The notes: generated by a model from the sequence alone, not told the origin. A stretch of DNA of 14,751 nt from Pseudomonadota bacterium (GCA_023394655.1 JAEXAG010000106.1:1-14751); one strand, 5' to 3'. Positions 6,750 to 14,751 are shown, counted from the first letter of the stretch. A program made the numbers and translations.

Positions 6750-6960
6750 GACTGTTGGTGACGATAAAAACCCAGTTCTTCACCAGGATGCTGTAAGCCA
6801 GGAACCCGATCGATGCAAGCGTCTGGCCGATAAAAAGCCAGTGCGATACGCCTGCCCCGCCTGTCTCCGTTTGCTGCTTCACGATCTGGCGGACGAGTGT
6901 TGCGAGCAGGATCGCAGAAGATGCCCAGCCGATAGCCTGCGTTAGGATTTCACGATCCAT
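6667..6960 (-). CDS. SemiSWEET/PQ-loop-like small membrane protein
   Basis: This 97-residue protein has three predicted membrane helices: about 8-25 (IGWASSAILLATLV), 38-59 (SHWLFIGQTLASIGFLAYSIL) and 63-83 (WVFIVTNSLILLTSLVGYVL). It ends in a basic tail (QRRREHAPLARERTR). Three helices in under 100 residues, with a conserved-type Trp/Asn in the last, fit a SemiSWEET-like half transporter that would dimerise in the inner membrane. The usual Pro-Gln loop is replaced by VRQIVKQ, so transport activity and substrate (sugars in known members) are uncertain. The ATG at 6960 follows a GGAGG at 6969-6973 on the minus strand. The gene sits 20-30 bases downstream of a truncated IS on the same strand, so its original promoter may be lost. 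Its 3' end overlaps nnrD by 83 bp. Confidence 0.75.
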   Translation of the reverse strand: MDREILTQAIGWASSAILLATLVRQIVKQQTETGGAGVSHWLFIGQTLASIGFLAYSILVKNWVFIVTNSLILLTSLVGYVLQRRREHAPLARERTR

Positions 6961-6981
6961 TAGTTTGTTCCTCCGTAATTT

Positions 6982-6993
6982 TTGGTGCCCAGG
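6982..6993. repeat. Direct repeat of the tRNA-Leu 3' end (candidate second attachment site)
   Basis: This is an exact 12-bp copy of 7859-7870, in the same orientation, 877 bp away. It falls exactly at the truncated end of the IS3-type remnant, 22 bases before the SemiSWEET-like start codon. Confidence 0.5.
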
Positions 6994-7113
6994 CGTAGTA
7001 GCCGCTGCGGTGCACGCCCAGCACCCGGCGCATCGCGACCAGTCGGAACTCGCCGATGTGCGCACGCATGAACACGTACTTCGCCCTTACCCCTTGGCAA
7101 AGTACGCGGCGGC
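6989..7113 (-). pseudogene. IS3-family transposase OrfB, N-terminal fragment
   Basis: In the -1 frame relative to the end of orfA, the translation reads SRRVLCQGVRAKYVFMRAH, then GEFRLVAMRRVLGVHRSGYYAW. This is the typical start of IS3-family OrfB. None of the DDE integrase core remains. The frame continues as APKITEEQTNGS through unrelated sequence and stops at 6950, overlapping the SemiSWEET-like start codon. Confidence 0.75.
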
Positions 7114-7367
7114 TTTTTTTAGAATGTCGCGCTCCTCGGTCACGCGCCGGAGCTCGGCCTTGAGGCGGCGTATCTCCCCCCGAGTCGGTCCCCCCCAACG
7201 CAGAGCCTGCGCCTGCCTTCCCGGCCTTCTTCGCCTTCCACCCAGTCGTACAGCGTGTGCTTGGGGATCCCGATCCGCGCAGCCACATCCACCACCGTGA
7301 AGCCCCGCTCGAGCACCTGCTTCACCGCCTCCGCCCTGAACTCATCCGTGTATCGCTTGCTGCTCAT
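7087..7367 (-). pseudogene. IS3-family transposase OrfA, frameshifted
   Basis: OrfA is the helix-turn-helix DNA-binding subunit of IS3-type transposase. The minus-strand frame from ATG 7367 gives MSSKRYTDEFRAEAVKQVLE, then VDVAARIGIPKHTLYDWV. It then shifts: KAKKAGKAGAGSALGGTDSG is in a second frame, and EIRRLKAELRRVTEERDILK with a YFAKG stop (TAA ending at 7087) is in the third. Two single-base insertions explain this, one near the Val of DWV (about 7241) and one in a G-run (about 7185-7190; six G where five are expected). It is either true decay or, less likely, two sequencing errors. It cannot give a complete OrfA. Confidence 0.8.
7114..7120 (-). promoter_or_regulatory. A7 slippery site for -1 frameshifting between orfA and orfB
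   Basis: Seven A residues on the minus strand lie just before the end of orfA, where the OrfB frame begins one base back. IS3 elements make their OrfAB fusion transposase by programmed -1 slippage at such A-runs. The site is now without function because both frames are broken. Confidence 0.6.
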
Positions 7368-7408
7368 GAACACCTCTGCTGTAGCTATGAATTATGGCCT
7401 GCGGGTGT

Positions 7409-7675
7409 CTACAAAAGGCTGGGCGGTCCATCCAAGGGATGTCTTCCTTGCTCGACAAGTTGGCGCGCTTGATTGGCGAGCTCACGCGCTTCCTTCAACA
7501 AGACATCACTGACGCGCCCAAGAGCCAGCATTTGTCCGCGCCCCAAGATGCGGAACCGATAGCGCCAGACCTTTAGACCCGAAGGACGCACCTCAACGCA
7601 CAGGCCGTCACGGTCCGCGACCCGGTAGACGGTCGAACGCGGCTTCACGCTGGCAATCCGGCTTGCGGTGAGCAT
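7409..7675 (-). pseudogene. P4-type tyrosine integrase, N-terminal fragment truncated by the IS
   Basis: Such enzymes integrate genomic islands or prophages at tRNA genes. From ATG 7675 (minus) the protein reads MLTASRIASVKPRSTVYRVA, then GLCVEVRPSGLKVWRYRF, then ALGRVSDVLLKEARELANQA. This matches the N-terminal DUF4102 (arm-type DNA-binding) domain of P4-like integrases, where typical members have SLGRYPDVSLAEAR. After about 83 residues the sequence runs into the IS3-type tip and stops at a TAG (7409-7411). The whole catalytic domain with its Arg-His-Arg-Tyr residues is missing, so it is inactive. It starts about 185 bases beyond the tRNA-Leu 3' end on the same strand, the standard position for an island integrase. 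The frame is open further upstream (to 7822) but that part does not look coding. Confidence 0.85.
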
Positions 7676-7701
7676 CGTGCGGGGTCGGCAACGCGCGGAA
7701 T

Positions 7702-7724
7702 CGTTACTCACAGCGTTACTCACA
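7702..7724 (-). repeat. Tandem 11-bp direct repeat upstream of the integrase
   Basis: Two exact copies of TGTGAGTAACG (minus strand; 7702-7712 and 7714-7724) are separated by one base, giving a 12-base period. They lie 27-49 bases before the integrase ATG, between it and the tRNA. Direct repeats at this place are typical of arm-type integrase or excisionase binding sites near attP; that role is inferred. Confidence 0.55.
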
Positions 7725-7820
7725 CTTGCGTGCGAGTCAGCTTGACCCGGTGAGACGACCTGCAACCCGGCGAGACTCCGCAAACCCTTGTTTTGCAACG
7801 GAAAATGAACGCCGGGCAAC

Positions 7821-7842
7821 AAAAAACCCCGCTTGCGCGAGG
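7821..7842 (-). terminator. Intrinsic terminator of tRNA-Leu
   Basis: On the minus strand CCTCGC and GCGGGG form a 6-bp stem (one T-G wobble) around a GCAA tetraloop, followed by six T residues. It lies 18 bases beyond the tRNA CCA end and should end transcription of the tRNA before the integrase remnant. Confidence 0.8.
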
Positions 7843-7859
7843 TTCTTGATTAAAGCCGT

Positions 7860-7944
<85 letters not shown>

Positions 7945-7982
7945 AGGTGGAGCGCGCATTCTGGGGGGCAATTGCGAGGCTG

Positions 7983-9908
7983 TCAAGCGTCAGCAACAAC
8001 CGGCGTCGCCACGCCGTCGTCCTGCGCCGTGTTCGCCATGCTCGCGCCGATCCTCGATGCCAGCAGGCCGTGGCGTCGCAGCACGGTGGCAAGGGCCTTT
8101 CCGGTCGATTCGGGCGTGCTCCACAGCTCCACGGAGTGCCGGGCGCGGGAAAGGCCGGTGTACAGCGATTGCCGAACCAGCAGCGGCGATTCGGGATCCG
8201 GCGGGAGCAGGACCGCGACATGGCCGTATTCGGAGCCCTGGCTTTTGTGGATGGTGAGCGCGAAGGCGTCTTCGTGCGGTGGCAGCGTGTCGGGGTCGAA
8301 ATGGCGAACGGCGCTGCCTTCGGCCGAGCCGGATTCGAAGACAACCTTCAGGGCCACCCTGCCGTCCATGCCCTGCCGCGCGATGCAGATGCCGATGTCG
8401 CCGTTGTACAGGCCCGCAGCCGCGTCGTTGCGGGTGATGATCACGATGCGGCCGGGATACCAGGTCTGCCCGGCCCACTGCGCGAACGCCGGATACTGGC
8501 GGATTCTTGCCGCGAGCGTTGCCGCGACGGCGACGGAACCGAAGGCTCCTTCCCGCTGGGCACAGAGCAATTGCCGCTGCCGGGTCAGGGCCAGCCGGGC
8601 CAGGGCCTGCTCGTCGGTGGAGACGGGACGGGTGATGCCGGCTTCCACCATCGCGCCCTGCAGTGCCTCGGCCCACGGCGCGAGCAGGCGGCGCAGCCGC
8701 GTGATGTCCGGCACGTGGCGCATCACCATGGCAGGCCGGCCATCCACGTTGACCCGCGCCGCCGCTTCCCGGGCCCGCTCGAACGCTTCCGCATCCCCTG
8801 CCCTCACGGCGCGATGGATCGGCACGAGCTTGTCGTCGGCACGGAAGCAGTGCTCGAGGCGGATCAGGTCGCCGCGTGGATCGGCCTCGAGCGCCTGCAC
8901 CAGATCCATCATCACCGAGCCCGTGCCCACCGAAGTCAGCTGGTCGGCATCGCCCACCAGCACCAGTACCGCCTCCTCGGGCAAGGCCGCGAGCACCGCG
9001 CGCAACATGCGGAGATCAAGCATGGAGGCTTCGTCGATCACCATGATGTCCACCGGCAGGCGGCCACCCTCGCCGTGCCGGAAGCCGCCATGGCGGCCGC
9101 GGCTGCCGAGCATTCGATGGACGGTGCCCGATGGCGCGGCGAGCACTGCATCGAGATGCGCCTGCCAGTCGGCACCGATCGGCGTGTCGGAATGCAGCAG
9201 GTGTGTCGCGCCCTGATGCAGGGACTCGACCAGGCGTTGTGCGGCCTTGCCGGTCGGCGCCGCAACACGCACGCGCGGCAGGCGGCCCTGTCTATGCGCG
9301 TGTTCGCGCGAAAGCGCCAGCAACATGCGCAGCACCGTGGTGGTCTTGCCGGTTCCGGGGCCGCCGGTGAGCACCATCAGGCGGCGGCCGGGCGCGCCCT
9401 TCACGGCATCGCGCTGGCGGGCTTCCTCTTCGCACCAGCTGCCGTTGAACAGGGCTCGCAGATCGGCCTCGTCGACCGGCTGCACAGGTTTGCAAGCCGC
9501 CTTGCGCCGCGCGGCCAGCGCACATGCCACGGCGACTTCGGCGCGATGGTTCCGGGCGAGGAAGAGATGATCCTGTTCGAGCACCAGCGGACGCGCCGCT
9601 GTGGCTCCACCCGGCGCGATCACCGAGACCATGTCGCTCTCACGCAGCGCATCGGTTTGCGCCGATGACAGCAACGGATGGCCATCCGAATCGGCCTTCG
9701 CCAGCGGCAGCGCGCTGTGGCCCTGTCCATCGGCATGGCTTGTCCAGCCGGCCGCCAGCGCCACCGCCTCATCGCCGCCGTGGGCGCGCACCCACTGCCA
9801 GACGGCGCGGTCGAGATCGCGCCACTCCGCCGGCAGGTGGATGCCGGCGAAAGCCGGGCCGAAGCCGAAGGCCTCGCCGGCAATGCGGCGCGGGGACGTG
9901 TAACTCAT
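7983..9908 (-). CDS. recD: Exodeoxyribonuclease V subunit alpha (RecD helicase)
   Basis: RecD is the 5'-3' helicase subunit of RecBCD, which processes double-strand breaks for RecA-dependent repair and degrades linear foreign DNA. This 641-residue protein is close to the usual size (about 600). It shows Walker A TGGPGTGKTTT (about 181-191), Walker B VIDEASMLDL, the motif VGDADQLTSVGTG, and near the C-terminus LTIHKSQGSEY and LYTGLSRARHSVELW, the conserved SF1 helicase motifs. The start ATG at 9908 overlaps the recB stop as ATGA and follows GGAGGAA on the minus strand, so a longer in-frame reading to 10046 is rejected. It is the last gene of the recCBD operon, followed closely by tRNA-Leu. Confidence 0.96.
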   Translation of the reverse strand: MSYTSPRRIAGEAFGFGPAFAGIHLPAEWRDLDRAVWQWVRAHGGDEAVALAAGWTSHADGQGHSALPLAKADSDGHPLLSSAQTDALRESDMVSVIAPGGATAARPLVLEQDHLFLARNHRAEVAVACALAARRKAACKPVQPVDEADLRALFNGSWCEEEARQRDAVKGAPGRRLMVLTGGPGTGKTTTVLRMLLALSREHAHRQGRLPRVRVAAPTGKAAQRLVESLHQGATHLLHSDTPIGADWQAHLDAVLAAPSGTVHRMLGSRGRHGGFRHGEGGRLPVDIMVIDEASMLDLRMLRAVLAALPEEAVLVLVGDADQLTSVGTGSVMMDLVQALEADPRGDLIRLEHCFRADDKLVPIHRAVRAGDAEAFERAREAAARVNVDGRPAMVMRHVPDITRLRRLLAPWAEALQGAMVEAGITRPVSTDEQALARLALTRQRQLLCAQREGAFGSVAVAATLAARIRQYPAFAQWAGQTWYPGRIVIITRNDAAAGLYNGDIGICIARQGMDGRVALKVVFESGSAEGSAVRHFDPDTLPPHEDAFALTIHKSQGSEYGHVAVLLPPDPESPLLVRQSLYTGLSRARHSVELWSTPESTGKALATVLRRHGLLASRIGASMANTAQDDGVATPVVADA

Positions 9909-12900
9909 GCGGCTTCCTCCATGCGCGATCCGAGCGCCGATTGCACGGCATCCAGCAGGGCATCGCCGAATCGATGCCGCCACACGCCGCATGCGGTGCC
10001 ATCGGGCAGCCTGAGGCCGACGGCGCGGATGAACAGATACCAGCAATCCCCGAGGTGAACGTCGCGGCGATAGGTTGACCCGAGCCGCTCGCGCAAGTGG
10101 CGCTCCACGGCCACCGTGTACAGCAATGCCTGCAGGCGGTAGCCGGTGGCACGCATTTTCCCTTCGAGCGCCACCGGGGCGTAATCGCGCAGGTCCGGCC
10201 GTCCGGACGAGAGCTGGTTGCCTTTGTAATCGAGCACGTGGTAGCGGCCATCGTGGGCGAACACGAGATCGATCTTGCCGTTCATCAGGCCGGCCAGCTG
10301 CTGCTCGCGCGCCGGCACGATGTCATGCTCGCCGTGGGCTTCGCAGGCGCGGCGAAGCGCACCCAGCGACACGTCCTCCAAGGCGTAGTTGAACTCCAGC
10401 TCGGCGCGCATGTCGGATGCGGCGAGTGCGCCAAGCCGTGGCCCGGACTCGCCGTCCAGCGGGAAATCCAGCACGCCCTGCAATCGCCGATGCAGCGGCC
10501 CGGCCAGTTCGTCGATCCCGCCTTCGCGCGGACGCACGCCATGATGGGCCAGCTCGGCCCGCACCTGCGCTTCATCGAGCGGCACCCCGACGATGCGATG
10601 CTCGAACACCGCGTGCACGGCGTTGCCGAAATCCGTGCCGGCGACCATCGCAAGGGCATCCAGATCGGGATGCCACGCCGGCGAGTCGTCAACGGGCGCG
10701 GTCTCGGCCGGGGGCGCGATCATCGGCTCCGCCGCCTCAAATGCCGTCACGGCCACCTCTTCCGCGAATGCCTCGTCGTCGGCGGCGTTGTCCTCGCTCG
10801 CGGACGAACGACGCGCGCCCCCCGAAAGCGTGCTGAAGCTGTGGCGCATGGGCAGCGGGCCAACAGGCTCGGGCGGAAGCGCACGCACTTCACGACGTTT
10901 GCCATCCTGCCCGCTGGCACGCCACAGCACACCCGCGTGCCGCTCCCAGCCCATGCGGAGTTCGATGCGGGAAGCTTCGGCTGACGGGGCAGTCCGGATC
11001 TTTTCCAGATCCCGGTTGTTGATCGGCACTTCGCCAGGCTTGCGCGCATCTTCGATCACCCTGCAACCCTCCGCGGGAAGCACATAGACGTGGCAGGCAT
11101 GGATCGCGCGCGTCAGCGCGACGTAGAGGAGGCGGAATCGTTCCTCGTGCTCCTGGCGCCTGACGCATGCCTTCGCCCCCCCGAGCACGACCACCCGCGA
11201 TGACCCTCCATCCCCCAGCAGCCCGAAAGACTTGCCGGGTCCGGCACCGGATTTCCACATCAGCGGCAGATGGACCACGCCGAACTCGAGACCCTTGCTG
11301 GCGTGCAGGGTCATCAGCTTGACCCGGGCCGCATCCGATTCCAGACGCAAGGCGCGGGCATCGGCGGATTCTTCGTCATCGCTGCCACCCGCCATCTGTT
11401 GCCCGAACCACGCCGACAAGCGCTCGCCGCCACCGCACTCCTCCCACGCGGCCTGGAGCAACTCGGCCAGATGGCGCAGGTCGGTGAGCATGCGCTCGCC
11501 TGCCACGCTGTCCAGCAGCCGGGCGGCGTGTCGCTCCATCAGGGCCTGCACCACGGCCAGCGGCCCGCGCTGCTCCAGTCGAAGGTGCAGCTCATGGAAG
11601 ATCGAGACTTCCGCATTCCAGGCAATCGAATCCTCGACAAGCGCCTGCAACCTGCCCAGGCTCCCGCCCCACAAGGGCGTGGCCAGTGCGGCGCGGATGG
11701 CCGGCGCCTCGCCCGGATGCAGGACGGCGTGCAGCACCACGCGCAGGTCGCGCGCGATGTCCGACTGGAACACGTTGCTGCGGGACACCGCCACGCATGG
11801 AATGCCGCGTGCCTTCAGCAGCCGCGCCATGGCCGCGATCTGCACATGATTGGGAAGCAGGACGGCGACGTCGCCCGGTTCCAGGGGCTTGTTCCCGATG
11901 CGATAGCCGTCCGCGGACAAGGCGTGGGCGATCTCCCCGGCGCAGGCGCGCAAGGCTTCCTGTTCAAGGTCGCCGCCGGAAAATTCCGGATCGATCTCGT
12001 GCAGCACCAGGGGCCGCGCGATGGCCGCATCTTCGCCGGCGCGTCGCAGCGGTTCGGCATCCCGGCGGGCGCTGGCTTCCCCGTCCTCGTATTCGATGCC
12101 CGTGTCCGAACCGGCCGGTTCCAGCTTGCGCCCGGTCAGGGCGTGGAACTGGTTGATGGCCTCGACGTAACCGCGACTGGATCGATGGTTGGTTACGAGC
12201 GTGAGCCGATCGCGCTCGGCCACCTGCGCCTTGGCGCGGGCATAGGCCTGCACGTCGCCGCCGCGGAACCGATAGATGGCCTGCTTGGGGTCGCCGATCA
12301 TCACCAGCCGCCCGCGCGGCGCGCCATCGGCATCGCGATAGATCGCGTCGAGGATGGCGAACTGGGTCGGGTCGGTGTCCTGGAACTCGTCCACCAGAGC
12401 CACCGGCCACGCGGCATGGAGCGCATCGGCCAGCGCACGCGAACCATCGGCCGGGGAAAGGGCCGTCCTCGTGGCGTGCAGCAGCTGGTCGAAGGTCGAT
12501 TGCCCGGCGGCATCGAGGCGTTCCTGCATCGCCCGGAGGCTCCAGCGCCGGGCGGCGGCGAGGAAGCGGCGCCGCTCGGAATCGCCGGCCATATCCAGTT
12601 CCGGGAGCGAGAAAACAGCGGCAAGCCGCTCGGATGCTTCGACCAGTCGGAGCACTGCCGGATGGGTCTTTCCCTTCTTGTTGACGCCTTTCATGCCGGT
12701 CGCGGCGGACAGCGCGTCCAAGCGTTTCCAGAGCCGTGCCAGCACGTCGGCATCGCGCGTTTCGAATGCATCGGCCAGTTCGAACCAGGCCTTCGGCAAA
12801 TTCGTCGTGCGATTCACCAAGCCTTCGGCAGTCCGGATCTCCCTGGCATCCGCGATCCACGCATCGATCCCGCCGACGGCCTCATCGATGCGTTCGAAGG

Positions 12901-13567
12901 CATCGGGCGGAACAAATGGCCCGATGACGACGTCGGGGGCCAGGAGAATGTCCTTGAAACCCTCGAGTTTCCCGGCCTCGAACTTGGCTGCCGTGGCAAG
13001 CCGGACCAGCTCGTCATCCGCGTCCCCCTGCGAAAGGATGCGCTGCAAGTCGGTCACGATCTCCGTCGCGAGCGCCTTGTCGTCCACCAGCTCGCGGGCG
13101 CGGAACGGCGCGCCTGCGGCAAAGGGGTGATCGGCCAGGATCCGCGAGCACAGCGAATGCAGGGTCGAGATCGGCGCGCTGTCGAGTTCGGCCAGCGCCG
13201 CCTGCAGTCGCAGCACGTCGTCCCGCAGACACGAGGATGCGGGATCCCGACGCCAACGCTCGCGCAACCATGCACGATCCGAGGCCTCGTCATCCGCCGG
13301 CTCGAGGCCCTCGCCGCCAGCGTGCGCGGCCGCCTCGGCCAGCGCCCACATGATCCTGCCGCGCAGGCGCTCGCCCAGCTCGGCGGCGGCGGCATTGGTG
13401 AAGGTGCTGACGATGATCTGTCGCGGCGAGCGCCGCTCCTCCAGCAACAGCCGGAGGTAGAGCGCCGCGATGGTCCAGGTCTTGCCGGTGCCGGCACTGG
13501 CTTCGACCAGGCTGCGGCCATCGCCGGCCAGCGGCAACTGCCTCCAATCCACGGGCCCGGCGCTCAT
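9905..13567 (-). CDS. recB: Exodeoxyribonuclease V subunit beta (RecB helicase-nuclease)
   Basis: RecB is the 3'-5' helicase and only nuclease of RecBCD, and loads RecA after Chi recognition. The protein has 1220 residues (E. coli RecB has 1180). UvrD-type motifs appear in order: Walker A EASAGTGKTWT (22-32), STFTNAAAAELGERL, VDEFQDTDPTQF, MIGDPKQAIYRFRGGD, TLHASKGLEFGVVHLP and LYVALTRA. The C-terminal nuclease domain shows GNAVHAVFEH, then D1100 (GKIDLVFAHDG), D1113 and K1115 (LDYKGN). It continues with YRLQALLYTVAVERHL. The 13- and 2-residue spacing equals that of E. coli D1067/D1080/K1082, so nuclease activity is expected. ATG 13567 overlaps the recC stop (ATGA) and has an ACGGAGA SD; its stop overlaps recD. 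Confidence 0.97.
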   Translation of the reverse strand: MSAGPVDWRQLPLAGDGRSLVEASAGTGKTWTIAALYLRLLLEERRSPRQIIVSTFTNAAAAELGERLRGRIMWALAEAAAHAGGEGLEPADDEASDRAWLRERWRRDPASSCLRDDVLRLQAALAELDSAPISTLHSLCSRILADHPFAAGAPFRARELVDDKALATEIVTDLQRILSQGDADDELVRLATAAKFEAGKLEGFKDILLAPDVVIGPFVPPDAFERIDEAVGGIDAWIADAREIRTAEGLVNRTTNLPKAWFELADAFETRDADVLARLWKRLDALSAATGMKGVNKKGKTHPAVLRLVEASERLAAVFSLPELDMAGDSERRRFLAAARRWSLRAMQERLDAAGQSTFDQLLHATRTALSPADGSRALADALHAAWPVALVDEFQDTDPTQFAILDAIYRDADGAPRGRLVMIGDPKQAIYRFRGGDVQAYARAKAQVAERDRLTLVTNHRSSRGYVEAINQFHALTGRKLEPAGSDTGIEYEDGEASARRDAEPLRRAGEDAAIARPLVLHEIDPEFSGGDLEQEALRACAGEIAHALSADGYRIGNKPLEPGDVAVLLPNHVQIAAMARLLKARGIPCVAVSRSNVFQSDIARDLRVVLHAVLHPGEAPAIRAALATPLWGGSLGRLQALVEDSIAWNAEVSIFHELHLRLEQRGPLAVVQALMERHAARLLDSVAGERMLTDLRHLAELLQAAWEECGGGERLSAWFGQQMAGGSDDEESADARALRLESDAARVKLMTLHASKGLEFGVVHLPLMWKSGAGPGKSFGLLGDGGSSRVVVLGGAKACVRRQEHEERFRLLYVALTRAIHACHVYVLPAEGCRVIEDARKPGEVPINNRDLEKIRTAPSAEASRIELRMGWERHAGVLWRASGQDGKRREVRALPPEPVGPLPMRHSFSTLSGGARRSSASEDNAADDEAFAEEVAVTAFEAAEPMIAPPAETAPVDDSPAWHPDLDALAMVAGTDFGNAVHAVFEHRIVGVPLDEAQVRAELAHHGVRPREGGIDELAGPLHRRLQGVLDFPLDGESGPRLGALAASDMRAELEFNYALEDVSLGALRRACEAHGEHDIVPAREQQLAGLMNGKIDLVFAHDGRYHVLDYKGNQLSSGRPDLRDYAPVALEGKMRATGYRLQALLYTVAVERHLRERLGSTYRRDVHLGDCWYLFIRAVGLRLPDGTACGVWRHRFGDALLDAVQSALGSRMEEAA

Positions 13568-14751
13568 TCGGAATCTCCGTCTGCGTCCATCGAGCGCGCT
13601 CCTTCATCCGCCGGGACATCGAGGTGGATCAGGTCATGGATCCGCCGCGCCTGGTCCAGCAAGGATTGCAGGGCCGAGTCGCCGGGATCGGTCTCCGGGT
13701 GGCCGAACAGCAAGTCGCCTTCAAGCAGCCGCGCGTATCCGGGGGCCTGCATCCGTTCGCCTCCGCCCCCGAACGCAGCCACCCAGCGTTCACGCGCGGC
13801 CTTGGCAATGCGCTCCGCCCGCTCGCTGGTGCCAAGGCCTGCGGATTCCTGCTCCGCCTTGAGGGCCGCCCAACCGGTACGCGGATAAAGCAAGGATTGG
13901 CCGGCGCGGGAAAGGCGCCAGGCATCGATCAGCCCACGCAGCCGTTGCCGCAGATCCTCCTCCATGCTGGCGCGCGTCGGCTCGTCCGCACGGCAATACA
14001 CCTCGTCCCAGGCATTGACCAAGGCAGCCATCGGCGGTTCGTCCTCGGCCAGCAAGGTCATCCTGAGCGGCACCGACGGACCATCGGCCCCGTGCTGCAG
14101 ACGCAGCAGCAGCCAATGCAGGAAGGCCGGCACCAGATCACCGAAGTGCAGATCCCCGCCCTTCTTCAAGCCCTTCTTGCCCGCCCACGCGAACACCACC
14201 TGCATGCCCCGCTCCGAACCCTGCAGCGGGAAGACATTGCCGATCTCACCCTCCACGCGCAACGCCGGGCCATCATCCGCTTCGGCAGGGAGCTGCACGT
14301 CGATACGCATGGTCGCGCCCCCCGCAGCACTGCGTCGATCGAAGCACCCGCTTGCCTTGGCACGTTCGAGCATCTCCCGTACTGCCTCGGCTTCCGCTTC
14401 CCACGCGGCGGCGCCGGCGCGACCGGCCGGCAACAAGCCGCCATGCGCCAGCCAGGCCGGCGCCTCGCCCGACCAGGATGCCTCCGGATCCCCGGCCCAG
14501 CGCGGCAGCACTTCGCGGAAGAACACGCGTCGCGCCACCACGTGCAGCCTGTCGATGCCGTCCAGCGGCTCGACTTCGGGCAGCTCGGCATCGGCATCCA
14601 GCGCGTCCAGCGAAATCCTCATGTGATCCCGCAGCAGGTCCCTGGCCGGATCCTTGAAGAAACCCTGCAACGCCGAAAGCTGCAGCGTCTCCGGCAGCGG
14701 CTCGGGCACGAGCGGTTTGCCGGCACGCAATCGTGGCAGCGGCACCTCGCC
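13564..14751 (-). CDS. recC: Exodeoxyribonuclease V subunit gamma (RecC), C-terminal part, runs off the right edge
   Basis: RecC is the structural and Chi-recognising subunit that holds RecB and RecD together and splits the DNA strands. The frame is open to the window edge and shows about the last 395 residues of a protein usually about 1100 long, so the N-terminal helicase-like domains lie outside. Recognisable RecC features include LSALQGFFKDPARDLLRDHM, then LDGIDRLHVVARRVFFREVL, and later GDLHFGDLVPAFLHWLLLRL. These belong to the inactive nuclease-like C-terminal domain. Identification is strengthened by the directly following recB. The first GTG seen at 14745 is internal, not the start. 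The TGA at 13564-13566 overlaps the recB ATG. The acidic tail after residue 380 of this fragment is probably flexible. Confidence 0.92.
   Translation of the reverse strand, partial: GEVPLPRLRAGKPLVPEPLPETLQLSALQGFFKDPARDLLRDHMRISLDALDADAELPEVEPLDGIDRLHVVARRVFFREVLPRWAGDPEASWSGEAPAWLAHGGLLPAGRAGAAAWEAEAEAVREMLERAKASGCFDRRSAAGGATMRIDVQLPAEADDGPALRVEGEIGNVFPLQGSERGMQVVFAWAGKKGLKKGGDLHFGDLVPAFLHWLLLRLQHGADGPSVPLRMTLLAEDEPPMAALVNAWDEVYCRADEPTRASMEEDLRQRLRGLIDAWRLSRAGQSLLYPRTGWAALKAEQESAGLGTSERAERIAKAARERWVAAFGGGGERMQAPGYARLLEGDLLFGHPETDPGDSALQSLLDQARRIHDLIHLDVPADEGARSMDADGDSE

Larger units (their letters stand above)
6989..7413 (-). mobile_element. Decayed and truncated IS3-family element
   Basis: This is the 5' part of an IS3-family element on the minus strand. 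Its left tip (TGTAGACACCC, minus strand from 7413) is followed by orfA and the first 30 or so codons of orfB. Similarity stops after the typical HRSGYYAW segment, exactly where a copy of the tRNA-Leu 3' end begins. The rest of orfB and the right end are gone. The terminus differs from that of the IS3-family element at the left edge, so it is a different element. Its insertion cut off the integrase gene. Confidence 0.8.

Noticed and set aside
1..7413. Idea that the IS3-type remnants at 1-215 and 6989-7413 are two ends of one composite transposon
   Set aside because: They lie in opposite orientation and show different tips (G-rich GGGGGGACGTC versus TGTAGACACCC), so they belong to different elements.
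9909..10046. 46-residue N-terminal extension of RecD
   Set aside because: It would overlap recB by 140 bases. The ATG at 9908 has GGAGGAA and an ATGA overlap with recB, matching the recC-recB junction.
11270..13888. Very long open frame (872 codons) on the plus strand
   Set aside because: It is antisense to recB and recC, which carry every expected helicase and nuclease motif. Long antisense frames are common in high-G+C genes, and its translation shows no recognisable domain.

Overview
The window is high-G+C proteobacterial DNA. It most resembles a gammaproteobacterium of the Xanthomonadaceae/Lysobacteraceae. That placement is an inference from the compact recC-recB-recD order, the codon use and the IS types; no taxonomic marker gene is present. 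It splits into a scarred accessory part (about 1-7860) and a core part (tRNA-Leu plus the recBCD operon, 7860-14751).

Left part. Positions 1-~215 hold the 3' end of an IS3-family element, with the last 55 codons of its transposase. It abuts a zinc-dependent alcohol dehydrogenase gene that has lost its start. The same dehydrogenase is split again by an almost certainly intact 1069-bp IS30-family element (1018-2086) with imperfect 24-bp inverted repeats and a GC target duplication. Removing the element restores the reading frame exactly. After it come a CorA-type divalent metal transporter (2627-3664, +) and a small unrecognised protein on the opposite strand (about 3712-4023, -).

Middle part. 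A same-strand run encodes a ferritin-like protein (4393-4998), a histidine phosphatase (5074-5844) and a stand-alone NAD(P)HX dehydratase (nnrD, 5841-6749). The last two overlap by ATGA and are probably translationally coupled. The set suggests a small iron/redox stress and metabolite-repair module, which is an inference from gene content. A SemiSWEET/PQ-loop-like membrane protein (6667-6960, -) converges on nnrD and overlaps its 3' end by 83 bp.

Island scar. From 6982 to 7870 there is what looks like the collapsed remnant of an element integrated at tRNA-Leu. It contains the N-terminal third or less of a P4-type tyrosine integrase, cut off by the end of a second, decayed IS3-family element, itself truncated early in orfB. 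A 12-bp sequence identical to the tRNA 3' end (including CCA) recurs exactly at the truncated end of that IS. This suggests a residual attachment site.

Right part. tRNA-Leu(CAG) with a downstream terminator lies only 38 bp after recD. recC (partial), recB and recD form an operon on the minus strand joined by ATGA overlaps. They encode the RecBCD helicase-nuclease, and the visible parts carry all the expected motifs. I found no CRISPR array and no clear novel defence system. The most interesting signals are the island scar and the twice-interrupted dehydrogenase.
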